The notes under the pieces: generated by a model | Told to the model about the DNA's origin: nothing | Seen by the model: the letters and a program-made list of their open reading frames with translations, nothing else | The model's database searches: none | Program-made: the position numbers and the translations under genes | Shown here: positions 55,852 through 63,793 of the stretch, piece by piece | Layout of the letters: each line of letters starts with the position of its first letter | Position numbering within the stretch: the first letter of the stretch is position 1 | Source of the DNA: Pseudomonas entomophila | Lineage (GTDB): Bacteria > Pseudomonadota > Gammaproteobacteria > Pseudomonadales > Pseudomonadaceae | Direction of reading: 5' to 3' | Length of the DNA: 64,000 nucleotides | Assembly (NCBI RefSeq): GCF_029478665.1 | Contig: NZ_JARPQB010000017.1 | Coordinates: 1 to 64,000, forward strand

Positions 55852-55876
55852 CCGCCCCGGTAACCCGGGGCTTTTT
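55852..55876 (+). terminator. Strong intrinsic terminator reading on the + strand
   Basis: GCCCCGG and CCGGGGC pair around a 4-base loop and are followed directly by CTTTTTTCG on the + strand. Both flanking genes are on the minus strand, and on that strand the hairpin has no T tract. It therefore fits a transcript running in the opposite direction to its neighbours. Confidence 0.65.
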
Positions 55877-55880
55877 TCGT

Positions 55881-56978
55881 TTACGCCGCCGTTGCGTACA
55901 CCTCAACCGCCGCGCGCAGCTTGCGCCCGCCGAACAGGCTCATGCGCTGGAACTCCTGGTGGCTCACCGGCAGGTGCTGGCAATCCAGGGCCTGGCGATG
56001 GCGGCCATGGTCGATATCGGGGTCGTGCAGGTAGACGAAATCGTCGTCGCAAGCGGTGACCAGCACCCAGTGCGGCGCCTTGCTGCCGGTCAGCCGGTAG
56101 TTGCTGATCAGCACCAGTGCCAGGCCGCCTTCGGCCAGCACCCGAGGCAGGTCGGGCGCCTGCCGGGCGATCTGCACGTCGCTGCCCTGCAACTCGGCGC
56201 AGAAATCCTCGTGGACCAGGCGCATGACCTCTTTCTTGCCCGCCTGGCGCACGCCGTCGAGAAACAACGGCCCTTCAGTATTGAGCCGCAGTTGTACGCG
56301 AAAACCCCGGCGCCAGGCGGCCAGGGCCAGGCCGTGGGGGCTGCAGCCGCCGTGGCCGGAGGTCATGAACACGGTGGTCGCCTCGCGCCACAGGCGCAGT
56401 TCCTCGCGGCGGGTGGGCAGGCGTTGCGGCTGCAGGGCGGCCATGGCCATCAGCAGGCAGGCCGGGCCACAGGTGAAGTCGGTGGTCTGGGCGTAGTAGG
56501 GGACTGGCCGCGTCTCGCCCGCCGGGTGCTGGAGGATGCGTTTCTCGTAGCGCAGGGCACTGGCGTGGTCCTCGTAGTAGTCGTCCACCTGGGCGAAGCG
56601 CCGGTAGCCATGGCGTTCGTACAGGGCGATGGCCGTGGGGTTGTCGGTGCGCACCTCCAGCCGCAGGTAGGCGCGTTCGTGGTCCAGGGCGCAACGTTCG
56701 GCTTGTTCCAGCAGGCGCGCGCCAAGCCCCTGGCCGCGTGCCTGTGCGGCGATGGCGATGGAGTACAGGCGCGCCAGTGACGTACCACGATGGAACAGCA
56801 GCAACGCATAGCCCATCAATTGGCCGTCACGTTGGGCCACCAGCAGGCTGGCGTTGGCGTGGGAGAGCATCCAGCGGAAGCTGCGCGGGGTGAGCCGGTC
56901 CAGGGCGAAACACTGGTTTTCCAGTGCCAGCAGGGCCGGCAAGTCGTCGACAGTTGCCAGGCGAAATTCGATCTGCAT
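55881..56978 (-). CDS. GNAT acetyltransferase / C39-like peptidase fusion
   Basis: A 365-residue fusion. Residues 1-155 form a GNAT domain with the acetyl-CoA loop AAQARGQGLGARLLEQAE. Residues of about 160-365 form a papain-like C39 peptidase: catalytic Cys in TDFTCGPACLLMAM and His in APHWVLVTACDDDF followed by an Asp-containing YLHDPD. The active residues look intact. It is divergent from a RimK-like ligase gene with 92 bases between, an association seen in ATP-grasp amino-acid-ligase neighbourhoods predicted to make or trim peptide modifications. Target unknown. Confidence 0.88.
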   Translation of the reverse strand: MQIEFRLATVDDLPALLALENQCFALDRLTPRSFRWMLSHANASLLVAQRDGQLMGYALLLFHRGTSLARLYSIAIAAQARGQGLGARLLEQAERCALDHERAYLRLEVRTDNPTAIALYERHGYRRFAQVDDYYEDHASALRYEKRILQHPAGETRPVPYYAQTTDFTCGPACLLMAMAALQPQRLPTRREELRLWREATTVFMTSGHGGCSPHGLALAAWRRGFRVQLRLNTEGPLFLDGVRQAGKKEVMRLVHEDFCAELQGSDVQIARQAPDLPRVLAEGGLALVLISNYRLTGSKAPHWVLVTACDDDFVYLHDPDIDHGRHRQALDCQHLPVSHQEFQRMSLFGGRKLRAAVEVYATAA

Positions 56979-57070
56979 AGGGCCGCCGTAAAAGTTGCGT
57001 AATGAAACGGGACATTCGAAAAACTTCGTGCTTAATAGAAACCGTGTCTACCCAACACAGGGCTTCCAAC
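56979..57070. promoter_or_regulatory. Divergent control region, GNAT/C39 and RimK-like genes
   Basis: A 92-base gap, less GC-rich than its surroundings, separates the two divergent starts and should carry both promoters. No specific boxes are assigned. Confidence 0.35.
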
Positions 57071-58657
57071 ATGTCTTCGTTTCAGGAACCTTTACCGGCT
57101 TGGTCCGGGGAACGTTCAAACTCAAGTGCAACTGGCGTTATTTATCCACTGCAGCTGGACAATAAGTCAAGTCAGTTGGTGATCATCGTGGAACGGCGTG
57201 ATGACTGGGCTTCGTACCTGCCAAGCGAGGATGTCGTGACGGCCCAGGAATACCTGGAACAGTCTCGCGAGACAGACAGCGGCAAGCGCGTACAAGTCAT
57301 AAACTTATGCCGTAACTATAAATATCTAGGCCACGGTTATTATTGTTCGTTGTTGGCCGAGGCGCGCGGTCACAACGTTATTCCCTCGGTCAGAAGTATC
57401 AGTGAGTTGACCCGAAAGTCGTTATACGGATTGGCCCTCGACGAGATGGCGCGCAGCCTGGAAAGTGCCTTGGCCAATCACCCCTACGGTGAAACCGAAG
57501 GCTTCACCCTGACCCTGTATTTCGGCCGTACCGACCTGGAACCATTGCAGGACATTGCCCGCCAGCTGTTCGAAAGTTTCCCTTGCCCGATCCTGCTGGT
57601 GGAATTCCGCAAGACCAGCACCTGGCATATCGCCGGGGTCAAGGCCGGCGCATTGCACAAACTGCGCGAAGACCAGCAGGACCAGTTCGCCAACGCCCTC
57701 GATGGCTTCAGCCGCAGGATCTGGCGCCAGCCGCGTTCGCGCCGGGTGGCGCGCTACGACCTGGCGATCCTCCACGACCCCGACGAAGCGCTGCCGCCGT
57801 CCAACCCCAAGGCACTGGAGCGCTTCATCCGCGCCGGGCACCAGCTGGGGGTCGACGTCGAACTGATCGGCAAGAAGGACTACGCCCGCCTGGCCGAATA
57901 CGACGCCCTGCTGATCCGCGAGACCACCAGCGTCGACAACCACACCTACCGCTTCGCCAAGAAGGCCGAGAGCGAAGGGCTGGTGGTGATGGACGACCCG
58001 GCGTCGATCCTGCGCTGCACCAACAAGGTCTACCTGACCGACCTGTTGCGCAGCCATCGCCTGGCCATGCCGGCCAGCGAGATCCTCTACCGCGACAACC
58101 CCCAGGCGCTGGAAGGCATCGGTGAACGGCTGGGCTTTCCGCTGGTGCTGAAGATCCCCGACGGTTGTTTCTCCCGGGGCGTGATCAAGGTCAAGGACCA
58201 CGCCGAACTCCAGGCCGCCACCGCCGAACTGTTCGAGCACTCGGTGCTGCTGCTGGCCCAGGAATACCTCTACACCGAATACGACTGGCGCATCGGCGTG
58301 CTCAACCGCAAGCCGATCTTCGCCTGCCAGTACTTCATGTCCAAGGGCCACTGGCAGATCTTCAACCACCAGGCCCAGCGTGACGAGGTCAACGGCGAGT
58401 GCCGCACCCTGGCCGTGCACGAGGCGCCGCGGGCGGTGGTGGAACTGGCGGTGAAGGCGGCCAACCTGATCGGCGATGGCCTGTACGGGGTCGACCTCAA
58501 GCAGGTCGGCGAGCGGGTGGTGGTGATCGAGGTCAACGACAACCCCAACCTCGACGCCGGCATCGAGGACGCCTACCTGCACGACGACCTCTACACCCTG
58601 GTGCTGGAGGAATTCATTCGCCGCCTGGAGCAGAAGCGCCGGGGGCAAGCCTGGTAA
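57071..58657 (+). CDS. RimK-family ATP-grasp ligase with RLAN N-terminal domain
   Basis: A 528-residue ligase. The N-terminal part matches the RimK-like ATP-grasp N-terminal (RLAN) domain (VIIVERRDDWASYLPSEDVV, CRNYKYLGHGYYCSLLAEAR). The C-terminal ATP-grasp domain has PLVLKIPDGCFSRGVIKVKD near residue 358 and the metal-binding VVVIEVNDNPNLDAGIED near 485. It probably joins an amino acid to a peptide or protein carboxyl group with ATP. ATG 57071 is used; the frame opens at 57002 but that start has no site. The CorA-like gene follows 12 bases after its stop. Confidence 0.88.
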   Translation: MSSFQEPLPAWSGERSNSSATGVIYPLQLDNKSSQLVIIVERRDDWASYLPSEDVVTAQEYLEQSRETDSGKRVQVINLCRNYKYLGHGYYCSLLAEARGHNVIPSVRSISELTRKSLYGLALDEMARSLESALANHPYGETEGFTLTLYFGRTDLEPLQDIARQLFESFPCPILLVEFRKTSTWHIAGVKAGALHKLREDQQDQFANALDGFSRRIWRQPRSRRVARYDLAILHDPDEALPPSNPKALERFIRAGHQLGVDVELIGKKDYARLAEYDALLIRETTSVDNHTYRFAKKAESEGLVVMDDPASILRCTNKVYLTDLLRSHRLAMPASEILYRDNPQALEGIGERLGFPLVLKIPDGCFSRGVIKVKDHAELQAATAELFEHSVLLLAQEYLYTEYDWRIGVLNRKPIFACQYFMSKGHWQIFNHQAQRDEVNGECRTLAVHEAPRAVVELAVKAANLIGDGLYGVDLKQVGERVVVIEVNDNPNLDAGIEDAYLHDDLYTLVLEEFIRRLEQKRRGQAW

Positions 58658-58669
58658 CGAGGTGCTGGC

Positions 58670-59713
58670 ATGATCGAAAGCTACAGCCTGGCCCACGGCC
58701 AGTTGCGCAAGCGCGAAGGGCTCGATTGCGAGGTGCTGTTGTTCGTCGAACCGGACAGCGCCGAGCGCGAACTGCTGCAGGCCTGGTTCCACCTGGACGC
58801 CCATGCCCTGGCTTCGGCACTGGACCCGGACGAAGTGTCGCGCCTGGAGCTGCACCGCGATGGCCTGTTCCTGATCTGGAAGCGCCCGGAGAGCTACACC
58901 GGTGGCGACAGTTTCGCCTTCCAGGTGTCGTCGTTCGGCATGCTGATGGTCGACGGCCACCTGGTGCTGATCGCCCCGGATGCGTCATTGCTCGACGGCC
59001 TCGGGCAACGCCACGCGCTGCACGATCCGATGGATGTGCTGCTGGCCATCCTGCTGGACAACCTGCACCACTACCTGGGGCACCTGAAGGTGATCAAGAT
59101 GGTCGCCCGCGAACTGCAGCAGCGTTTCGAGCAGTCGCTGGAAAACCACCACCTGATGCAGATGTTCAACCTCAGCGAGAGCCTGATCCACTACATCAAT
59201 GCCATCCACAGCAATGGCGCGGTGCTCTCGCGCTTGCGCGGCCACGGCGAGAAGCGCCACTTCAACCCCGAGGTGCTGGCGCTGATCGACGACCTGGTGA
59301 TCGAGAACAACCAGTGCCACAAGCAGGCCGAGATCTACTCGACGGTGTTCGCCGGCTTGATGGACGCCCGCGGCAACCTGGCCAACAACGCGATGAACGA
59401 GACCCTGCGCAAGCTCACCCTGATCAACGTGGTGTTCCTGCCGCTGAACCTGATCGCCAGCATCGGTGGCATGTCCGAGTTCAGCATGATGACCGCGGGC
59501 GTGCCGTGGTGGCTGGCCTACGCGTTGCTGGTGCTGGCGATGATGCTGCTGGGCGTGCTCATGGTGCTGGCCCTCAAGCGCCTGGCCCGTTCGGGAAGAC
59601 ACCGCAGCCCTGTAGGAGCGGGCTTGCCCCGCGACAGCGCCAGGCCGGGCAACGATGGCGTCCCCCATGATCGCAATCGCGGGACAAGCCCGCTCCTACA
59701 GGAGGTACCATGA
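58670..59713 (+). CDS. CorA-family divalent cation transporter
   Basis: A 347-residue transporter. A long cytoplasmic alpha-helical part leads to two C-terminal membrane segments. The conserved signature before the pore loop reads IASIGGMSEFSMM, with GMS in place of the classical GMN of CorA. The frame continues past the last helix through a complete REP pair (59612-59699), giving a tail of about 40 residues with no family resemblance, and stops within ATGA of the next small gene. It starts after GAGGTG. Magnesium, zinc or cobalt could be the ion. Confidence 0.87.
   Translation: MIESYSLAHGQLRKREGLDCEVLLFVEPDSAERELLQAWFHLDAHALASALDPDEVSRLELHRDGLFLIWKRPESYTGGDSFAFQVSSFGMLMVDGHLVLIAPDASLLDGLGQRHALHDPMDVLLAILLDNLHHYLGHLKVIKMVARELQQRFEQSLENHHLMQMFNLSESLIHYINAIHSNGAVLSRLRGHGEKRHFNPEVLALIDDLVIENNQCHKQAEIYSTVFAGLMDARGNLANNAMNETLRKLTLINVVFLPLNLIASIGGMSEFSMMTAGVPWWLAYALLVLAMMLLGVLMVLALKRLARSGRHRSPVGAGLPRDSARPGNDGVPHDRNRGTSPLLQEVP
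59612..59699. repeat. REP pair, GCGGGCTTGCCCCGC class, inside the CorA-like gene end
   Basis: Inverted copies of a fourth REP class (GTAGGAGCGGGCTTGCCCCG, complement at the right end) lie within the last codons of the CorA-type frame. The right arm ends just before the GGAGG ribosome-binding site of the following small gene. Confidence 0.9.
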
Positions 59714-59805
59714 GCAACCTGCAGATCGGCCTGATGATCGTCTCCGCGATCCTGACGTTCGCGGTGGTGAACTTCTATTGGGATTACCGCCGCGACCGAG
59801 ATTGA
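59710..59805 (+). CDS. 31-residue single-pass membrane protein
   Basis: A short gene with a textbook site (GGAGG four bases before ATG) and a stop at 59803. The 31 residues have a hydrophobic stretch (IGLMIVSAILTFAVVNFYW, about 6-24) and a charged end (DYRRDRD), typical of a small inner-membrane protein with its C-terminus inside. The ATG overlaps the CorA-type stop (ATGA), so it would be coupled to it. Function unknown; it could be a transporter subunit. Confidence 0.7.
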   Translation: MSNLQIGLMIVSAILTFAVVNFYWDYRRDRD

Positions 59806-60065
59806 CGCTCCCAGGCATGCCGAGGGGCTTGACTGACGCGGATAGGCACGTGGTGTCGTGATCGAACCGTTGTCTGACGTTTTCGAGCATTTTGCTCGTG
59901 CCGCGCCCGGCTTAAAGTGAAGCCCGCATCCCCACGGTGCGTTGCCCCGGGCGCGTGAGAAGGCCGTAACAGAGCGTGCGCAACGTACTCCACCGTTGAT
60001 CGAGGAGCCCTTTCGCCCGCACCTGCCCGTCCCTTCCATGTGTCAGCAAAAAGAGAACAACACCA

Positions 60066-61460
60066 ATGAACACCGTGGGATCCGATGGCAACCTTGCCCA
60101 AGGTTTCAAGCCGCGTCACGTCACCATGCTGTCCATCGCCGGCATCATCGGCGCCGGGCTCTTCGTCGGTTCCGGGCACGCCATCGCGGCGGCCGGGCCA
60201 GCCACCATAATTTCCTACTTCGTGGCCGGCACCCTGGTGGTGCTGGTCATGCGCATGCTCGGCGAAATGGCCGTGGCGCACCCCGACACCGGCTCGTTCT
60301 CCACCTACGCCGAGCAAGCCATCGGCCGCTGGGCCGGCTACACCATCGGCTGGCTGTACTGGTGGTTCTGGGTACTGGTGATCCCCATCGAGGCGCTGGC
60401 CGCCGGGCATGTGCTCAACGCCTGGTTCCCCCAGGTGGACAGCTGGATCTTCGCCCTGGCCTCGGTGCTGCTGCTGGCCTGCACCAACCTGTTCAGCGTG
60501 GCCAAGTACGGTGAGTTCGAGTTCTGGTTCGCCATCCTCAAGGTCACTGCGATTCTCGGGTTCATCGGCCTGGGCTTCGCCGCGCTGCTGGGCTGGCTGC
60601 CCCACCGCGAGGTCAGCGGCCTGAGCACGCTGATGGCCGAGCAGGGCGGCTTCGCCCCCAAAGGCTGGTCGGCGGTGGTGGGGGCGTTCATCACCGTGAT
60701 GTTCAGCTTCATCGGCACCGAGGCGGTGACCATCGCCGCCTCCGAATCCAGCGACCCGTCGCGCAACATCGCCAAGGCCACCCGCTCGGTGATCTGGCGC
60801 ATCAGCACCTTCTACATCCTGTCGATCTTCGTGATCATCTCGGTGGTGCCGTGGAACGACCCGCAGCTGGCGGTGGTGGGTTCGTACCAGCGCGCGCTGG
60901 AAATCATGAACATCCCCAACGCCGCGCTGATGGTCGATTTCGTGGTGCTGATCGCAGTGACCAGTTGCATGAACTCGTCGATCTACATCGCCTCGCGGAT
61001 GATGTACTCGCTGGCCAAGCGCGGTGACGCGCCGGCGCTGCTGAACAAGACGTCGAAGGTCGGCGTGCCGCGCGCGGCGGTGTTCGGCAGCACCTTGATC
61101 GGCGCGGGCATCGCCATCCTCAACTACTTTGCGCCCAAGGGTGTGTTCGAGTTCCTGCTGGCCAGCTCCGGGGCCATCGCCTTGCTGGTGTACCTGGTGA
61201 TCGCCATCTCGCAACTGCGCATGCGTGCAAGGCTCGAGCGGGAGAACGCCAACCTGAAGTTCCGCATGTGGCTGTTCCCCTGGCTGACCTGGGCGGTGAT
61301 CGTGTTCATCAGCTGCGCCCTGGGGGTGATGCTGTTCACCGAGGAGCACCGGGCCGAGGTGACGGCGACGCTGAGCCTGGCGATCGTCATCTCGTTCCTG
61401 GGTATCGTCACCACCCGGGGCCAGGCGCGTCGGGCGGTGGGGGCTCGTTCGCTGGGCTAA
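60066..61460 (+). CDS. Amino-acid permease, GABA-permease type (APC superfamily)
   Basis: A 464-residue permease with twelve membrane segments. The first helix carries the substrate-binding GxG signature SIAGIIGAGLFVGSGHAIAA, and the later FIGTEAVTIAASESSDPSRN matches the GabP/AroP group, closest in feel to GabP. Substrate is thus probably 4-aminobutyrate or a related amino acid. The ribosome-binding site is weak (AAAAAGAGAA). The 260-base gap upstream (59806-60065) holds a small CGAGCATTTTGCTCG hairpin and no gene. Confidence 0.87.
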   Translation: MNTVGSDGNLAQGFKPRHVTMLSIAGIIGAGLFVGSGHAIAAAGPATIISYFVAGTLVVLVMRMLGEMAVAHPDTGSFSTYAEQAIGRWAGYTIGWLYWWFWVLVIPIEALAAGHVLNAWFPQVDSWIFALASVLLLACTNLFSVAKYGEFEFWFAILKVTAILGFIGLGFAALLGWLPHREVSGLSTLMAEQGGFAPKGWSAVVGAFITVMFSFIGTEAVTIAASESSDPSRNIAKATRSVIWRISTFYILSIFVIISVVPWNDPQLAVVGSYQRALEIMNIPNAALMVDFVVLIAVTSCMNSSIYIASRMMYSLAKRGDAPALLNKTSKVGVPRAAVFGSTLIGAGIAILNYFAPKGVFEFLLASSGAIALLVYLVIAISQLRMRARLERENANLKFRMWLFPWLTWAVIVFISCALGVMLFTEEHRAEVTATLSLAIVISFLGIVTTRGQARRAVGARSLG

Positions 61461-61471
61461 ATTGAAGTCCA

Positions 61472-61535
61472 TTCGCCGGCAAGCCGGCTCCTACAGGCGA
61501 AGCGGTCACCTGTAGGAGCCGGCTTTGCCGGCGAA
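61472..61535. repeat. REP pair, GCCGGC-TTGCC class
   Basis: Inverted copies (TTCGCCGGCAAGCCGGCTCC at 61472, and its complement ending at 61535 with an extra T) lie between the permease and the membrane-fusion genes. Confidence 0.9.
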
Positions 61536-61697
61536 AGGGCCCGTACAGTCAGCACAACAAAATGGCACCCAAAGGAAGGGATGGAGCCCATTCGTACGGC
61601 CTCCACCGACCGGCCCGGATCTTCATCCGCGTGATATATCCGTGCCATCATCTTTTGCCTTACACTCCCGCCACTAGCTCGCAAGGGAGTGCGCAAC

Positions 61698-62480
61698 ATG
61701 CTTCGCGGTTTCCGTCTGGCTTTGACCCTGGGTCTGTTGCACCTGCCGCTGGCGCAGGCTGGCGAAGCGCCCGCCGATCCCTTGCTCGACGCCCCCTCCA
61801 CAACTACCGTCGGCAACGGGCAGAACCCCCGTGGCGTGCTGCGTGCCCGCGACCAGGCCGTGCTGTCCAGCGAACTGGCCGGGCGCATCGTCGAGATGCC
61901 CTATGCCGACGGCCAGGACTTCAAGCAGGGCAGCACCCTGGCGCGCTTCGACTGCAGCGCCTACCAAGCCCAGCTCAACGCCGCCCAGGCCGCCGTGCGC
62001 GCCGCCAGTGAAGAGCTCAGGCACAACCGCCAGCTGGCCGCGCTGAAGTCGGTCGGCCAGTTCGAAGTGTCGCTGGCCGAGGCCAAGCAGGCCCAGGCCC
62101 AGGCCGAAGCCCAGGTGTACCAGGTGCAGATCAAGCGCTGCGTGGTCAGCGCGCCGTTCGACGGGCGGGTGGTGCAGCGCCGGGCCCAGCCCCATGAAAG
62201 CGTGCCCAGCGGCTCGCCGTTGATCGAGGTGGTGGACAACCGCTCGCTGGAAATCCACCTGCTGGTGCCCTCGCGCTGGTTGGGGCGGCTCAAGCCCGGG
62301 CAGCCGTTCGAGTTCGTCCCCGATGAAACCGGCAAGCCCCTGCAGGCCCAGGTCAAGCGCGTGGGCGCGCGGATCGACGAGGGCAGCCAGACCCTGCAAC
62401 TGATCGGCGAGCTGCCCCGCGACAGCCAGGGGCTGCTGGCCGGCATGAGCGGCACCGCCCACTTCCCGGAACAGCCATGA
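61698..62480 (+). CDS. Periplasmic membrane-fusion protein (HlyD/RND adaptor type)
   Basis: A 260-residue adaptor. A signal peptide (residues 1-20, LGLLHLPLAQA) precedes a biotin/lipoyl-like half motif (SSELAGRIVEMPYADGQDFK), a coiled-coil hairpin (KQAQAQAEAQVYQVQIKRCV) and a beta-barrel (VVSAPFDGRVVQRRAQPHE). Such proteins link inner-membrane exporters to the outer membrane. It overlaps the next gene by 4 bases (ATGA). The start at 61698 follows AAGGGAG. Confidence 0.85.
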   Translation: MLRGFRLALTLGLLHLPLAQAGEAPADPLLDAPSTTTVGNGQNPRGVLRARDQAVLSSELAGRIVEMPYADGQDFKQGSTLARFDCSAYQAQLNAAQAAVRAASEELRHNRQLAALKSVGQFEVSLAEAKQAQAQAEAQVYQVQIKRCVVSAPFDGRVVQRRAQPHESVPSGSPLIEVVDNRSLEIHLLVPSRWLGRLKPGQPFEFVPDETGKPLQAQVKRVGARIDEGSQTLQLIGELPRDSQGLLAGMSGTAHFPEQP

Positions 62481-63793
62481 CCGTCGCGGCGGGCGTGGCC
62501 GAGCACGCCTTCGCGCTGTTCCTCGGTTTGCAGCGCCAGGCCCGGCAGGCCGCGAGCAGCGAGCAGCTGGCCTACGGCATGGTCAACGATGGCCAGGCGC
62601 TGTTCGGTTTTCGCCATGCCGCCCTGCTGATCGCCGGCAAGGTCCAGGCGCTGACGGGCATCAGCGTGGTGGAACCCCATGCGCCGTTCGTGGCGTTTGT
62701 CGAGCGCGCCGCCCACACCTTGCAGGCTGCTGGCGTGGCGGGCCAACCCGCCGCCGTCGACCCCACTCGTCTGGATGCCCAGGCCGTGGCCGACTGGCAG
62801 TCGCTGTCGGCCGCCCATGCCTATTGGCTCCCACTGCTTGATCGCCAGGGTGAGATGTTCGGTGGCCTCTGGCTGGCCCGTGATCAAGCGTTCAACCCTG
62901 CCGAGCAAGCCCTGCTGAATCAACTGGGGGATACCTACGCCCATGCCTGGCTGGCCTTGCGTCCGGCCCGGCCCTGGCGCCTGCGCTGGCCAAGGCGGCG
63001 CCTGCTGGCGGTGGCGGGGGCGTTGCTGCTGGTGCTGCTGGTGCCGGTGCGCCAATCGGTGCTGGCGCCGGCCGAAGTGGTGCCGCGGGCGGGGCGTGTG
63101 GTCGCCGCGCCGCTGGACGGAGTGATCGCCGAGTTCCTGGTCAAACCCAACCAGACCGTCGCCCTGGGTGATGTGCTGGTGCGCTTCGATGCCACCACCC
63201 TAAGGGCCCAGGCCGATGTCGCCGAGCGCGCCCTGGGGGTGGCCGAGGCCGAGCTCAAGGCCAGTACCCAACGTGCGTTCAGTGATGCTGAGTCCAACGC
63301 CCGGCTCGATCTGCTGGCCGCTCGCGTGGAGCAGAAGCGTGCCGAACTCGATTACGCCCGCCAGCTTCTGGGGCGTAGCGAGATCCGCGCCGAACGTGCC
63401 GGGATTGCCGTGTTCGCCGATGCCGAGCGCTGGATGGGCAAGCCGGTGCAGACCGGCGAGCGCCTGATGCAATTGGCCGACCCGCAGATGGCCGAGTTGC
63501 GCATGGAGCTGCCGGTGGGCGACGCCATCGCCTTGCAGCCTGGCGCCGAAGTGGCGCTGTTCCTCGACAGCGACCCGCTGCAGCGCCACGCCGCGCGCCT
63601 GGAACGCGCCGCCTACGAAGCCCAGGCCACCGCCGCCGGGCAGTTGGCCTACCGCCTCGATGCAGGCTTCGATGACACGCCGCCACGCATCGGCCTGCGC
63701 GGCACCGCCAAGCTGTACGGCGAGCGCGCGCCGCTGGTCTATTACCTGCTGCGCCGGCCATTGGCGGCGTTGCGCCAGGGGCTTGGGCTGTGA
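62477..63793 (+). CDS. GAF-like / HlyD-type membrane-fusion protein
   Basis: A 438-residue protein. The N-terminal ~160 residues resemble a GAF-like sensory module (FGFRHAALLIAGKVQALTG; WLPLLDRQGEMFGGLWLARD). One membrane segment follows (LLAVAGALLLVLLVPV, about 176-191), then a lipoyl-type and beta-barrel HlyD part (APLDGVIAEFLVKPNQTVAL; LGRSEIRAERAGIAVFADAE). It overlaps the previous adaptor and the next gene (GTGA). A cytoplasmic GAF module joined to a periplasmic adaptor suggests export tuned to an intracellular ligand, which is inference. Confidence 0.8.
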   Translation: MTVAAGVAEHAFALFLGLQRQARQAASSEQLAYGMVNDGQALFGFRHAALLIAGKVQALTGISVVEPHAPFVAFVERAAHTLQAAGVAGQPAAVDPTRLDAQAVADWQSLSAAHAYWLPLLDRQGEMFGGLWLARDQAFNPAEQALLNQLGDTYAHAWLALRPARPWRLRWPRRRLLAVAGALLLVLLVPVRQSVLAPAEVVPRAGRVVAAPLDGVIAEFLVKPNQTVALGDVLVRFDATTLRAQADVAERALGVAEAELKASTQRAFSDAESNARLDLLAARVEQKRAELDYARQLLGRSEIRAERAGIAVFADAERWMGKPVQTGERLMQLADPQMAELRMELPVGDAIALQPGAEVALFLDSDPLQRHAARLERAAYEAQATAAGQLAYRLDAGFDDTPPRIGLRGTAKLYGERAPLVYYLLRRPLAALRQGLGL

